From positions 40,914,791 through 40,978,790 of the forward strand of contig NC_081412.1 in assembly GCF_030272615.1 (NCBI RefSeq): a stretch of DNA of 64,000 nt. The letters run 5' to 3'. A program made the position numbers and the translations under genes. The notes beneath the pieces were generated by a model. The model searched no databases. It was given only the letters and a program-made list of their open reading frames with translations, and had not been told where the DNA came from. The DNA comes from Cryptomeria japonica (taxonomy: Eukaryota > Streptophyta > Pinopsida > Cupressales > Cupressaceae). This document shows, piece after piece, positions 43,696 to 54,680 of the stretch (its first letter is position 1; each line of letters begins with the position of its first letter).

Positions 43696-45519
43696 ATGCA
43701 GAGTCGACAGTATCCATTGATCACACGGGAGAACCGACCTGACTGCTTCATGTTACGACATAGACTCAGGAGAATGGATAGAGATACATTAGCAGGACTT
43801 GGGATATACTATATCACATTCATGCCCGAGATTAGGGAAAATACAGGATTGCTGACCGCATTGGTAGAGTGATGGCATTCGGAGACCTCCTCCTTCCATC
43901 TGGCGACTGGAGAGGCGACTGTGACACTGGAGGATGTATGGCATATCCTCCGCATTCCGATTCATGGAGAGATGGTAGAGTATGACCCAGTGATAGGGAG
44001 AGATGCATTGTGCAGATTATTTGAGTGTGACGCAGATGATCTGGATATCGTAGAGAGGGAGATTGGCTGGGAGACCATGGCATCAGAGTATGATCGACAA
44101 TATGTGGTGATAGCAGTGGTGATAGCATGTCTACTAGCAGGGGATAGACGAGGACATGGATTCCCTATTGGATGGGGAAGAGTGCTAGAGCGGATAGCGA
44201 CAGAGGGGACGGTGTATGCATGGGGACCATGTGTACTAGCTATGCTATATTTTCAGTTGCATCAGATAGCATATCAGGGAGTGCAGACTTTGAGCTGTGG
44301 AGTCACATTATTACAGGTATGGGCATTCGAGAACATAGCCATATGTCAACCAATTGCAGAGAGACAGGTATTACCACATCGACCATATGTGTATTGCTAT
44401 GGGGGAGCACTGAGACAGGGTCCATTTGGATACATATTGTATTGGCGACATGAGCTAGATAGATTGAGAGAGTTCACATGGAGGCCATATCGTGATTGCC
44501 GTAGATGGTCAGATGATAGTGATGAGCTACCGTATTGCAGATAGGAGAGATACCTAATTGGGCAACCAGTGAATTGCCAGAGAGTGATTGAGATGTACCT
44601 ACCAGAAAGAGTCAGACGATAGTTTGGAGAGAGGCAGGATGTACCTAGGAGGACTGCACACTTTGCCCAATCTCACAAAGAGACGAGTCAGTGGGGGAGT
44701 ATGATTCAGCCACATATAGAATATGCTGACTTCACACAGCTACAACAGAGACAGTGGGATTGGAGATCAGATGTGGAGGATGCCAGGATGACAGAGGAGT
44801 ATGAGAGATGGTTTGCACGATGACAACCAGTGCCATTGACAGATCTGGACATTCTAGTACCGAGGAGATAGGAGGACTTCCCACTCATTGGAGAGGAGGA
44901 GGGAGATGATGAGGATGAGGAGGATGAGGGGAACGACGAGGATAGAAATGACGAGGGGGATGACGAGGATGAGCTAGATTCAGGTGAGCAGGAGGCATTG
45001 TAGGATATACCCATAGAGTCGGAGACAGCTAGCATAGAGGAGATGGAGATGTGCAGGGCTACCATAGCGAGTCAGCATGATCACATTGCGACTTTAGAGA
45101 GACAAAATGCCATCTTGAGGATAGAGCAGTATTAGTTCAGAGCTGAGATAGCTAGACTTACAGCGGCTCGAGATGCAGCAATAGCTTAGGCATAGTGAGA
45201 AGAACAGAGAGTCACTGAGTATATTGGATCGATTAGGGATGCCAATGCATGAGAGATGGCACAGATGTTGGTAGAGACCGAAGACGAGATACGCCATTGG
45301 AGGACACTATATGAGAGCGCAGTTCCACCAGAGCAGAGAGAAGCTTCATATCGGGCACGATCGCGGACAGAGAGCAGGGCACGCTCTCGGAGGTCATTGA
45401 GCAGCATGGGGGTGAGTGGACCTATGAGACCACCACAGCCAGGACCAGGAGGGACATCGTCCATGAGACATGGCAGGGATGAGGAGGACGGAGGCACGTG
45501 CTCCTTAGGAAAGAGATAG
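43696..45519 (+). pseudogene. Plant-mobile-domain (PMD) protein gene, degenerate
   Basis: One uninterrupted plus-strand frame of 607 codons from ATG 43696 (MQSRQYPLITREN) with eleven premature stops and no frameshift. The N-terminal half has PMD hallmarks: LRRMDRDTLAGLGIYYI, VTLEDVWHILRIPIHGE (about codons 75-91), then a helical region up to about codon 285 (YVVIAVVIACLLAGD, QGPFGYILYWRHELDRL). After that come an Asp/Glu-rich stretch (44883-44985), a coiled-coil-like segment (QHDHIATLERQNAILRIEQY) and an Arg/Ser-rich tail. The longest open piece is 43921-44544. PMD proteins include silencing factors of the MAIN type and are often carried by plant transposons. It lies antisense to J. Confidence 0.75.
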
Positions 45520-46590
45520 ATGTAGTTTGATATTATGTAGTCAGCCTGCGGGCCATACTTAGGACAGACAGTCCAATTTTTGTACTCCGATATTATTTGA
45601 TGATATGATATGATATGCATCAATATGATGGAATGCAATGTGTTATGACTTATAGTTATTTTTTATGTATGGATGACTTATGCACGGTTTATTATGGAAC
45701 ATGTATGGATACATTTTTATGTGTTTTTGATGCATTGAAAATATGAAATGGATAAAATGCTTGATGTGATGCTTGATGTAATGCAAATGTACTAACCAAT
45801 AAATGCAGGATGCAGCATATGTGTTTGGGGAAATCAGAGCACTAGACCGGACTGATTGCCCAAACTGACGGAAGAAATGTTAGTAAGAAGAAACGAGATA
45901 GAGGACAGTTAGAGGTGAAGAAAAAACTTGCTTTCAGTAATGCACTTTGTAGGTGAGAACCTTTATTTAAATGTAGCAAAATGGATGCGTAGCATCATGG
46001 CATTGAAGGCCAGAGCTGAAATGCAACCCCTTTTGCAAAAGACAGACACATCACAGACAAACAGCAATCACAACAAAAAAAAGGAAAGGACCATGAACCA
46101 TCCTGGTCACTCTAAATCACTCAGTGACATCATCAAGCAACATAGGAACATGATCGAATCCAAAGATAAATTAGTAAAAAGATAAGATGCACAAATTCCA
46201 ACAAGTCAAACAAACATCTTGATCTTTATTGTCAAAGGTTGAAAGTGTTGATAGGATGATCATGTTGTCTGGTTTCAGGGAATGCGGTACCCCATCTAAG
46301 ACAGGACACAGTCTGGTTTCGAGTATACCACACCCTGTATAAGACCCATGATAGTATGCCAAGGATGAATGATATTAATGTTGATGTTCGATTGATAAGA
46401 CAATTTTGATCAGTTTGAATGTCTGGTTTGATGGAAAAAGTTCATCTGTGAATGCATGATTTCATTAAAGCACAATGTTTGATTGCGTGTTGTTGGAGGG
46501 ATGCTCAATGATTTGTCTTATGCACAAAGGGAATCATTTATTGCAATATGCTTGTTTTTGGATTTTAATGTTTTGAGAATTTTTATTTTT
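45520..46590. other. J internal region without a clear gene
   Basis: AT-rich DNA with a GATATGATATGATAT run (45600-45620). A short duplicated phrase GTCTGGTTTC appears at 46267 and 46311. The 85-codon ORF at 45928-46185 (lysine-rich, LSDIIKQHRNMIESKDKL) has no recognised domain and I do not call it a gene. Confidence 0.4.
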
Positions 46591-46995
46591 TTTGTGTTCA
46601 TTTTTTTCAGGACTTTATGTGACTTTTTAGGGATTTTTTTTAGGACATTTTCAATTTTTTAGAGATTATTTCAGGACATTTTTCAATTTTTTTGAATTAT
46701 TTCAGGACATTTTTCAATTTTTTTGAATTATTTTAGGACATTTTTCAATTTTTTTTGAATTATTTCAGGACATTTTTCAATTTTTTTGAATTATTTCAGG
46801 ACATTTTTCAACTTTTAGAGATTTTTTCAGGACATTTTTCAATTTTTAGAGATTTTTTCAGGACATTTTTCAATTTTTAGAGATTTTTTCAGGACATTTT
46901 TCAATTTTTTTGAATTATTTTAGGACATTTTTCAATTTTTTTTTTTTGATTATTTCAGGACATTTTTCAATTTTTTTGGATTATTTCAAGACATT
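46591..46995. repeat. About 31-bp T-rich tandem array
   Basis: Around a dozen units of TTTCAGGACATTTTTCAATTT with either TTTTTGAATTAT or TTAGAGATTTT between, running from about 46600 to 46995. Two unit types alternate in blocks, which suggests recent amplification. Confidence 0.88.
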
Positions 46996-47946
46996 ATTTG
47001 ATTTTTATGATTTTGCCCCCAGTGTCTAGCAAGGAAAGGAATATGACAGGTGAATAAATAGGCTTGCTAAAATGTTGGTGGATAGAGGGAAGACAAAGGC
47101 CTTTTATCATGGAGACAATATAGATGCAATTTTCAAGGGCTATTGCGTGATGGGACAAGAGACTGGATATGACAATGTAAAGCAGTGACATGGCATGAGG
47201 GACATGTCAAGAGGTTTTTGAAACTATGTGTTTAAATTTTGCATCCTTATGTCAGATCAAGATCAAGGAATGAAAAAGAGTGTATGGATAGTGATAAGAT
47301 ATGGATAGGATAAGCAAGACCAAGAATGGATAAGGGACATGGACTGAAGGTCGAGGTAGGCTAAGGGATAGTGGCAGAAAGTTGCAATAAGCCAGGGAAT
47401 AGGGATGAAAGGTTGTAATAAGAAAATGGATAAAGACCAAAAGCTATGATGGACTAAAAACTGCAAACAAGATGCATGATGCTCATGACAATCCTCAGCC
47501 TTGTCAAGATCAAAGGTGGAAAGATGAAATGGAGATGAGGGACAATAGGATATGAAGGGTAATGATAGGGGTATGATAGGGTAATGAAGGGCAATAGGAT
47601 ATGAAGGAGGAAACCTGCCCCCAAGTGTGGTGTGCAAGAAGTTCATAAATTACACATGACACCTGTTTGCTAGGTTTTCATCATGGTACTTGCCCAAGGT
47701 GCCTGTTTGCCAGGTTTTCACCAGTGGATGAATTATTTTTGCTTTACTTTTTTTTTTTTTTCACTCTTTTTGCATTTTGACTTTTTCAATAGAAGATGGA
47801 CACATGATAGGGGATGGAAGAAGGACTCAAACATCTTTTTGTTTGGATAGTGGCCTTGAAAAAAATGGACCATGACCTTTAAAAGTATGCTCAAAGATGT
47901 TGGTAGGATAAGGACATGGAAAAAGAGATGAAACTAAGGCAAGGAT
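46996..47946. other. J internal non-coding region
   Basis: No convincing gene. GATAGG(G)ATA(A)GG words are common at 47260-47600. The phrase CCTGTTTGC(T/C)AGGTTTTCA occurs twice (47663-47682 and 47700-47719). A 13-base T run is at 47749-47761. Confidence 0.4.
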
Positions 47947-48942
47947 TTATGCAAGGGATGGGATCAAAGGGATCGAAGGATGGAAAATATGCATTGGATA
48001 ATGGATAGGGTATTGGAAGAATTGGGCTTCACTGGATGAAAATGTTGGAAAGATCAACATTGGCACACACCTTGAGGGGTGGTGGATTGATGGAGGAAAG
48101 ACGTATTTTGGATATTGAGATTTTGACAAAGGAAAGGCTATGGATTTTGGGACATAAGGGCCCAAAACGGATGAAGAAGGTGATGGAGGAACAAATTTGA
48201 GATTGTTGGATGGAGGAATAGCAATTTTGGATGCCAAGTTGGATGTTTCTTTAGGTTTTTGTGCTTCAAGGAGCCGCTTAGGGATCCACATGGTTTTTGA
48301 TTTTTCATGCTTTTGTGATTCCTTGGAGTTCATTGCCTACACAAGGGATTTAGGAACCCATATATATTTTGACTTTGCTTTATTTTGCTCAGTGGGCCTT
48401 TGTGGCCTTTTGGATATATTTTTTTCTTTATAGATCATATTGTTCTTTCTTTTGACATGTCGATTATATTGGACATGTTGATCCTTGAATACATGTGGAT
48501 TTTTAGACTTATGACTTTTATACTTGGCATCCAAATTGCTTGGAGGGGGAAAGGAATGCATGGATGAATATGAATGAAATGGAGTTCTTTTGGATGGATG
48601 AAATTTACTCAAGGATGTGTGCCTTTTCTGACCTTGCATAGAGGACGCAGGGATATAAGGACCTAAGATGGATGGAAGGGATGATGGGGAAGGTGTATGC
48701 TTTGATTTTGATGGAGGGATGTTGGATTTAGCAGGGGTACCAACGTTTAGAGAGTGAGTTGTGTAGACATGACCCTTAAGATCTTCTTTGATATGGAGGG
48801 GTTCTTTCTAATGAAGGTCTACTCCTTTGCCTTTATGAATATCTTGACTTGTAGGATACTCTTTTCTTTGGGAAGAAGATGTGAGTCCATTATGAGGTGG
48901 ATATGATATGAGAGAAATAATGAGATCTTGAAGTGGATCAGA
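47947..48942 (-). pseudogene. Decayed continuation of the long J frame
   Basis: These are in-frame codons after the 598-codon ORF, broken by a TAA at 48943, a TAG near 48816 and a TAG at 48334-48336. The text is Ser/Pro/Lys-rich and low complexity, with LGPYIPASS and LGPYVPKS as a repeated phrase. Because three pieces share one frame over 330 codons, they are probably one former protein. No domain is recognised. Confidence 0.5.
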
Positions 48943-50739
48943 TTACACCAAAGTGGAAGAACCCATTATGCATGTCAAGGGTTCATGAACATCTTGCACT
49001 GACACATTAGAATCATGAGTGGGATTAGGATCGTGAGGGGGACTAGGATTGTGTAGTGGACATGCTTCAATGATAGGCTCTTCAAGAGATGGAATGGGAG
49101 AAATAATAGGATCATCAAAAGAAATGCGATCTTGGAGTGTATATGGAGCATTAGGACAAGGAGATGGAGGAACAAGTGGATCTTGTGGAGGATCTGAAGG
49201 AATAATTTGATCTTGACAAGGAGGAAGATCATTGGAATCCTCTTTAAAGGTGCTTTGCTCTTGACTTTCAATGGGATCATCATAAAGGATGGAAAGGATA
49301 TCTTGATCTTTCTCAGGAAGTGGAATGTCAATGGGATTTGAAAGGACATTGTGTTCATGAAATGGAAGGGGATCGTTTGGGATTGGATGAACTGGGATAT
49401 CTTGATCTTGCTTGGGGAATGGAGTGTCAATAGGACTTTGGATAGGATGGATAAGAATAGGGGAATCATCGTGAGTGTCTAGGAAGATGAGATCCTGGTC
49501 AACAATTGGATGGGATGATAAGGTTTCAAGATCTTGATCTTGATCTGTTTTAACATGCGTTTCTTTATGCTCTAAATTATCCTCTTGACATGGGGTTGGA
49601 CTTTGGATATGCATGGAGGATTCTGACAAGGAATCAATGATTTGGCATGAAGGGGATGCACTTTGAACATTTGTGATGGATTCTAGGAAGGAATCAATGT
49701 TTGAACATGAGGAAGAGGGACTTCGAATGGGGTCTTCTAAAATAGGTAATGGCAATAAAGTGCATGGTGGCATTGGGTCTTGTATTTCTGAAACATGACA
49801 AGGATGTGCATCACGAATTGGATTATCGCGGCAATCAATTATGGATAGCCCTTGGATAATTGCATCCTTGAGTGTATTGTTTGATGAGGACAATATGGAA
49901 GGTTCTTGTGAAACTTCTAGAGGTGTAGGGATAGATGCCACTGGAGAGTCAATTTGTTTGTGAGGGGATGAGGCATTGCTAGACATAATTATATTATCTT
50001 GATCTTCCTCAAAGAACTCACTTGGTAGTTTCCTTAAGATCATTGCAATAAATCCACCTTTCTTTCGAGGTTTTGACATGATTGGATCTTGGGTTGGTGT
50101 GTGCTGCAACCTTTGTTTTTGAATGTTTGGTTGTAGTTGTTGACATTGATATTCCACCATTGGTTGAACCATTTGTTGACATTGTATAGTTGGTTGGACA
50201 TATTGTTGAAATTGGACCATTGGTTGTGTTGGTTGTATATGTTGGACCATTGGTTGTGTCTGTTGGAAATGTTCGAACTGTTGAACAAATGGTTGTGATG
50301 GTTGAAAATCTGATTGATAGTAAACACCTTCTTGTTCTTGATGTGAAGGCACATAATGTTGAAATTGATGTTGTCTCCTTTCTTTAAATTGTTTCATCAT
50401 CTCTATTTGTGAGAGGAGAGCTAATATGTCTGATCGTTCAAGAAGAGATCTTACATCAATTGACTCAATCTTTGGATTTCGACCTGGAAATTTTCGAAAC
50501 ATTTTGGACATTTGTGATCTATTCTTCTCAATGTTTTTCACTCTTTGTTCCAAAATCTCTTGTTCTTGAGCCAGCTTCTCCTCTAGTTTTTGTATTTGGA
50601 GACTTGTTTCATCATAAAAAGTTTGATCAATATTGCCTTGTTGTTGGGTTGGATATAATTGTGATTGCATTGTCAGTTGATATGTCAAACTTTGTTGCAT
50701 CATTGGTGCTTGAAACCTTAGTTTCAATAGACATGTCAC
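48943..50739 (-). CDS. 598-codon low-complexity ORF of element J
   Basis: The longest open frame in the window. The N-terminal third is Gln-rich with a coiled coil (ETSLQIQKLEEKLAQEQEIL) and MFRKFPGRNPKIESIDVRSL. Then comes a run of Gln/Val/Pro phrases (QPMVQ repeats), a short basic block KPRKKGGFIAMILRKLPSEF (about residues 229-248), and a long acidic, Pro/Asp/Ser-rich tail that looks disordered. It has no zinc knuckle, protease or pol motif. It is sense to J and in the first half of its internal region, where gag would lie, so a divergent Gag-like role is possible. Function unknown. The same frame continues past its stop, so it is probably truncated. Confidence 0.55.
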   Translation of the reverse strand: MTCLLKLRFQAPMMQQSLTYQLTMQSQLYPTQQQGNIDQTFYDETSLQIQKLEEKLAQEQEILEQRVKNIEKNRSQMSKMFRKFPGRNPKIESIDVRSLLERSDILALLSQIEMMKQFKERRQHQFQHYVPSHQEQEGVYYQSDFQPSQPFVQQFEHFQQTQPMVQHIQPTQPMVQFQQYVQPTIQCQQMVQPMVEYQCQQLQPNIQKQRLQHTPTQDPIMSKPRKKGGFIAMILRKLPSEFFEEDQDNIIMSSNASSPHKQIDSPVASIPTPLEVSQEPSILSSSNNTLKDAIIQGLSIIDCRDNPIRDAHPCHVSEIQDPMPPCTLLPLPILEDPIRSPSSSCSNIDSFLESITNVQSASPSCQIIDSLSESSMHIQSPTPCQEDNLEHKETHVKTDQDQDLETLSSHPIVDQDLIFLDTHDDSPILIHPIQSPIDTPFPKQDQDIPVHPIPNDPLPFHEHNVLSNPIDIPLPEKDQDILSILYDDPIESQEQSTFKEDSNDLPPCQDQIIPSDPPQDPLVPPSPCPNAPYTLQDRISFDDPIISPIPSLEEPIIEACPLHNPSPPHDPNPTHDSNVSVQDVHEPLTCIMGSSTLV

Positions 50740-52596
50740 TATGCAATGTAATATTTTTTGGAATTTTTCAAGGATAATGTATGATATACAACTAAATGCA
50801 ACCTAAATAAATGAAAATGCAATCTATGGCAAGGATGCAACCTATGTTTTTGTTGTTTTTCGAGATTTTGACAAACTTTTTGGAATGCAAATCTAAAAAG
50901 AGACCCTTAGGAAATTGAAATGATGTCTAGACCTCAAAGGACAAAAGGACCAAGTGACAATGTCTCCCCTATATGCTTGGATACTAAGCTAGGTTTGACG
51001 AAATGACATTGGTGACAAAAGGCAAAAGTTTGATAAGGTCTAGACTTCTTAACAATGACTTAGGGTTTATCAAAGATTTGGATTACTCAAGTATGACAAA
51101 ACCTAGTTTTGACACTATATGCAAAGGGACAATTACTATGCAAATAACCCTAATATGATATGATAATGACCTAAACTTAATGAAGAGACCTAGGGTATGC
51201 AAATATGAATGTATGACAATGGCAACCTAAGTTTGAATTATGAAATGGTATTACTCTAATGCAAGAGGACACATGCAAATGGATGACCCTTATTGATATG
51301 CAAAGGAGTATGGCCTAGGTGAAACCTAACCTTGGTAGTTGACAATGACTTTGCAAAATGCAAACCTAAGATGCACCTAAATCTAAGTGACATGAATGTT
51401 GAGACAAGATTTTGAAAAATGTTTGACATCCATGTTTGAAGATGTTTTGAACTTTGTTGAATGAATGTACTCTTGTGTTTAACCTTGTTTTGAATCAATT
51501 TGTCTTGTTTTTGAAATGAGATACAATTCAACTTTTGACAAACAAAGAAGACAAGATATTTCAACTTAGACTCAAGACAATCATGCTCATTCACACATTT
51601 CTTATGGTAGGCAAGGACATTAGGTACTTGAGAGGTAGACTTGTTATGGGATTCAAGGAGAATACATAGATGCTTGACCCCACGGGCTCCCCTCCATGGC
51701 ACTCACTTCTCAGGTTAGCCAAGCATCAGTCCCCATAGAAATCTCCCCATGGCGAACTTAGTATCTCTTCCAAGTATCCGAACTTGTCCTTCTCAAGCAA
51801 CTAGAAGGATTTTTGGCCTCTAAATACAAGGTGTTTATTAAGGATTTTTGTTAAGTGTTACTCCTTGGTGTCACGCAAGCATGATTGAGACATTAAGCCC
51901 ACCAAGATACCAAACAAATGTAGTCGCGCAAGCACGATTTAGACCGTGAGGTCCTACTTAGATGTTGATATGAGAAAGAGTTCAAGGGTCATCAATTCCC
52001 AAGTAACTACAATTCCCGCGTATCCCTTCCTTCAAAGATTTCGTTTATCAAGTATTTATTTATAGTGAGTTAGAATGCCAAGGTATTCTAGCCGTACTCA
52101 CTTTGGGTCATTCCCTTCTCACGATTATCACCTGCTTGCAAAAGCAAATGGTCAGGAAGGCAGGCCCTCTAAAGGTAACGCACAATCAAAAACATGAGCA
52201 TGGTATCAAAGATCTAGATTTCTGATCACCCTAAGAAGGATGAGAGCATACTCTCCTACTCCAATGTCAAACTCAACAATCAAAGTAAACATATATTCAT
52301 TCCATCCTATTTAGAAATCATACTAGGTGCCTAAATATTAATTACAAACACAAAGTTTAGTTGTAGTCCAAGGCAACCTGCAAAACCCAAGTCAGAAGTT
52401 TGATATGTTTAGTCTTTGACTATCAAACTTGCATAAAACATGTTAGTAGTTTCATTTGTTGTCTTTGTCATGCGTATGCCAAGGTTCTGCACAGAGAATC
52501 AGTACCAACAAAACCAAAAAATCAGAAACAGAATGCAAAACAAATCAATTTGCAAGTAAAAACACTTCTTTTTTTACCTCTGTTTCTGGCTTTACA
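50740..52596. other. J 5' internal (leader-like) region
   Basis: Sits between the right LTR and the long ORF (J sense is minus). Many stops in all frames. The 148-codon minus ORF at 51256-51702 shows no domain. A GC-richer patch at 51680-52170 has near-repeats such as CACGCAAGCA(T/C)GATT(G/T)AGAC (51874 and 51926). No gene is claimed. Confidence 0.4.
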
Positions 52597-52932
52597 TAGG
52601 CGCAGAATGCATGAAACAAGCGCATAATGCATTACACAAGCGCAAAATGCATTACACAGGTGCAAGATTGCCTACATAGGCGTAGGATGCATTACACAGG
52701 CACAGAAGTACTCACACAGGCGCAGGATGCATTACACAGGTGCAGAAGTACTCACACAGGCATAGGATGCATTACACAAGCGCAGGATTGCCTACACAGG
52801 CGCAGAAGTACTCAAACAGGCGCAGGATGCATTACACAGGCACAGGATTGCCTACACAGGTGCAGAAGTACTCACATAGGCGCAGGATGCATTACATAGG
52901 CGCAGGATGCTTGACATAGGCGTAGAAGTTCC
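52597..52932. repeat. 20-bp minisatellite, about 17 units
   Basis: Units of exactly 20 bases, typically CAGGCGCAGGATGCATTACA. Three tail variants are interspersed: GGATGCATTACA, GAAGTACTCACA and GGATTGCCTACA. It lies just inside the right LTR of J. A 90-codon ORF across it is an artefact. Confidence 0.92.
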
Positions 52933-53040
52933 TAGAAAACCCCGCATTACCCTGTTTCTTGGGTTTTTGACCTGCAAATCAACTCAAAAGCACTCAAAAG
53001 CATGGTTAGGGGGTTAGTTCATGTCGAGTTCATCAATTAA

Positions 53041-54680
53041 TGTAGCTAGGAAATCAGAAATCATCAAAAGCAATATGGAAATTAAACTAGTTCAATCACG
53101 AAAACTAAATTGCAATGATAAGAATCCTAAAAAACACTCAATAAAGACATGAAAACAAGACATTCAAGATTGAGAAATAAGAAAACCAAATGCAGATCTG
53201 AATATCTCCTTCATGTAGCTCCATTGTCCTTCTTTCTTTTTCAAATAGTTTTGTTGTGGATCTCACCTACTAGTGCATACACATGAGATGAAAGCAAGTA
53301 GACAAGACGATTGCTCAAGAATACTTGAAGCGGGATTGATTCGACAAAGTGGTTATTAGATCGATAATGTGATTATTAGATTAGGATTGAAGAAACTCAT
53401 CCAATTTATAGATAAATTGGAGAAAAGATCAAATTAGCATGAAGAGATTCAAATGGAAATTGCAAATCAAAAATGTCAATTATGACAAATGATGACAAAT
53501 TTGCACTTTCTATGCAAAATTGATTGATTGATAATTTATGACAATTTATGACAAATTTCTATGTCAAAATTGATTGATTGTCAATTATGACAAATTATGA
53601 CAAATTGAAATGTCATTCCCATGAAATTAGGAGGAAAATAGGAGGAAATTGAATTAGAAATTAGGAAAATTAGAAAATTGGAAAATAGGAAATTAGGAAT
53701 TAGAAAATGAGGAAATTAGGAATTTAGTGAGTTAATTAATAATTTTTCATTTATTAATCAATTCACAAAGAGGGAATTTAGAAATTGATGAAAAATTAGG
53801 AAATTAAGAATTAGGAGAAATTAGGTAAATCAATTAATAATTTGTCATTTATTAATTAATTCACAAAAAGAGGAATAATTAGTTAGCCAATTAAATTAAA
53901 CATTTAATCATGACACGAAGACCTAGGATAAATAAATAAATTATTTAACCTAGAGGGAGAAATGACAAACAAGGTTAAATGAATAAATCATGAAACCCTA
54001 GAAGATGAATTAGAAATGCAAGGATGACAATTAGGTCTTGACAAAGGATAATTGCTATCGATTCGATTTGATCATGATTCTGATTTGATAAAAGACTAAT
54101 GTTGACAAATGATGTGATTAATAAATGCACCAATTGATGAGGAACAATGAAAAGTTGATCCAAAGTGACACGATTGAGAAAGACAACGATCGATGACAAA
54201 TTGATCACAAAATGACAAAATTGACAAGAGGACAAGGATCGATGACCAAATAGATTGCAAAATGGCAAGATTGAAAATGTCAACTATCGATGACAAATCG
54301 ATCACAAGATGACAAGATTGATGACAAATTGATCAAAGGACAAGGATCGATGACAAATCAATCGCATGATGACAAGATTAGTAAGAGGACAAAACCCTAA
54401 TTAGGATTGACGATGTCCAAAATGATGACAAATGAGCACACACATAGATGCGATAGGATAAGATTGACCAAAATCATGACTGAAGATTGTTATCGACAAG
54501 ACCAAATTCAGAAGCGAGACAGATGAAGAATGCAGAAGATGGACTCGATGCTCACAAATGATAAAGACCAAGTGCGTGACATAGGAGAAATGTTAATGCA
54601 ACGCAAAAACCCTAAAATAAGGCAATGCGCAAATGTTAAAGTACGATTCTGCAAGCATTGACCATTTTTAGGTGTCTACA
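53041..54680 (-). repeat. Right (5') LTR of element J
   Basis: Same 1640-base length as the left LTR and very similar. It starts TGTAGCTAGG (preceded by TTAA in both copies) and ends GTGTCTACA before GCATGG of K gag. No standard TGG PBS follows on the minus strand (TTAATTGATGAACTCGACAT), so its primer is unclear. Confidence 0.93.

Larger units (their letters stand above)
41224..54680 (-). mobile_element. 13.5-kb LTR element J without recognisable pol
   Basis: Two LTRs of equal length enclose about 10.2 kb without protease, integrase, RT or RNase H motifs, a LARD-like structure. Orientation is minus, because a purine run (AAAGAGGGGCAAAA on minus) abuts the left LTR. A 4-bp duplication GCAT flanks it (41220-41223 and 54681-54684). 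Removing J restores the K gag-protease reading frame. Contents: a degenerate PMD gene on plus, a long frame on minus and several tandem repeats. Whether it derives from gypsy or copia is not shown. Confidence 0.85.

Noticed and set aside
44706-45065. Serine-rich minus ORF
   Set aside because: Antisense of the GAG/GAT-rich acidic stretch in the PMD frame.
52597-52932. CRISPR array
   Set aside because: Units are contiguous 20-bp tandem repeats without unique spacers, in a plant-type retroelement.
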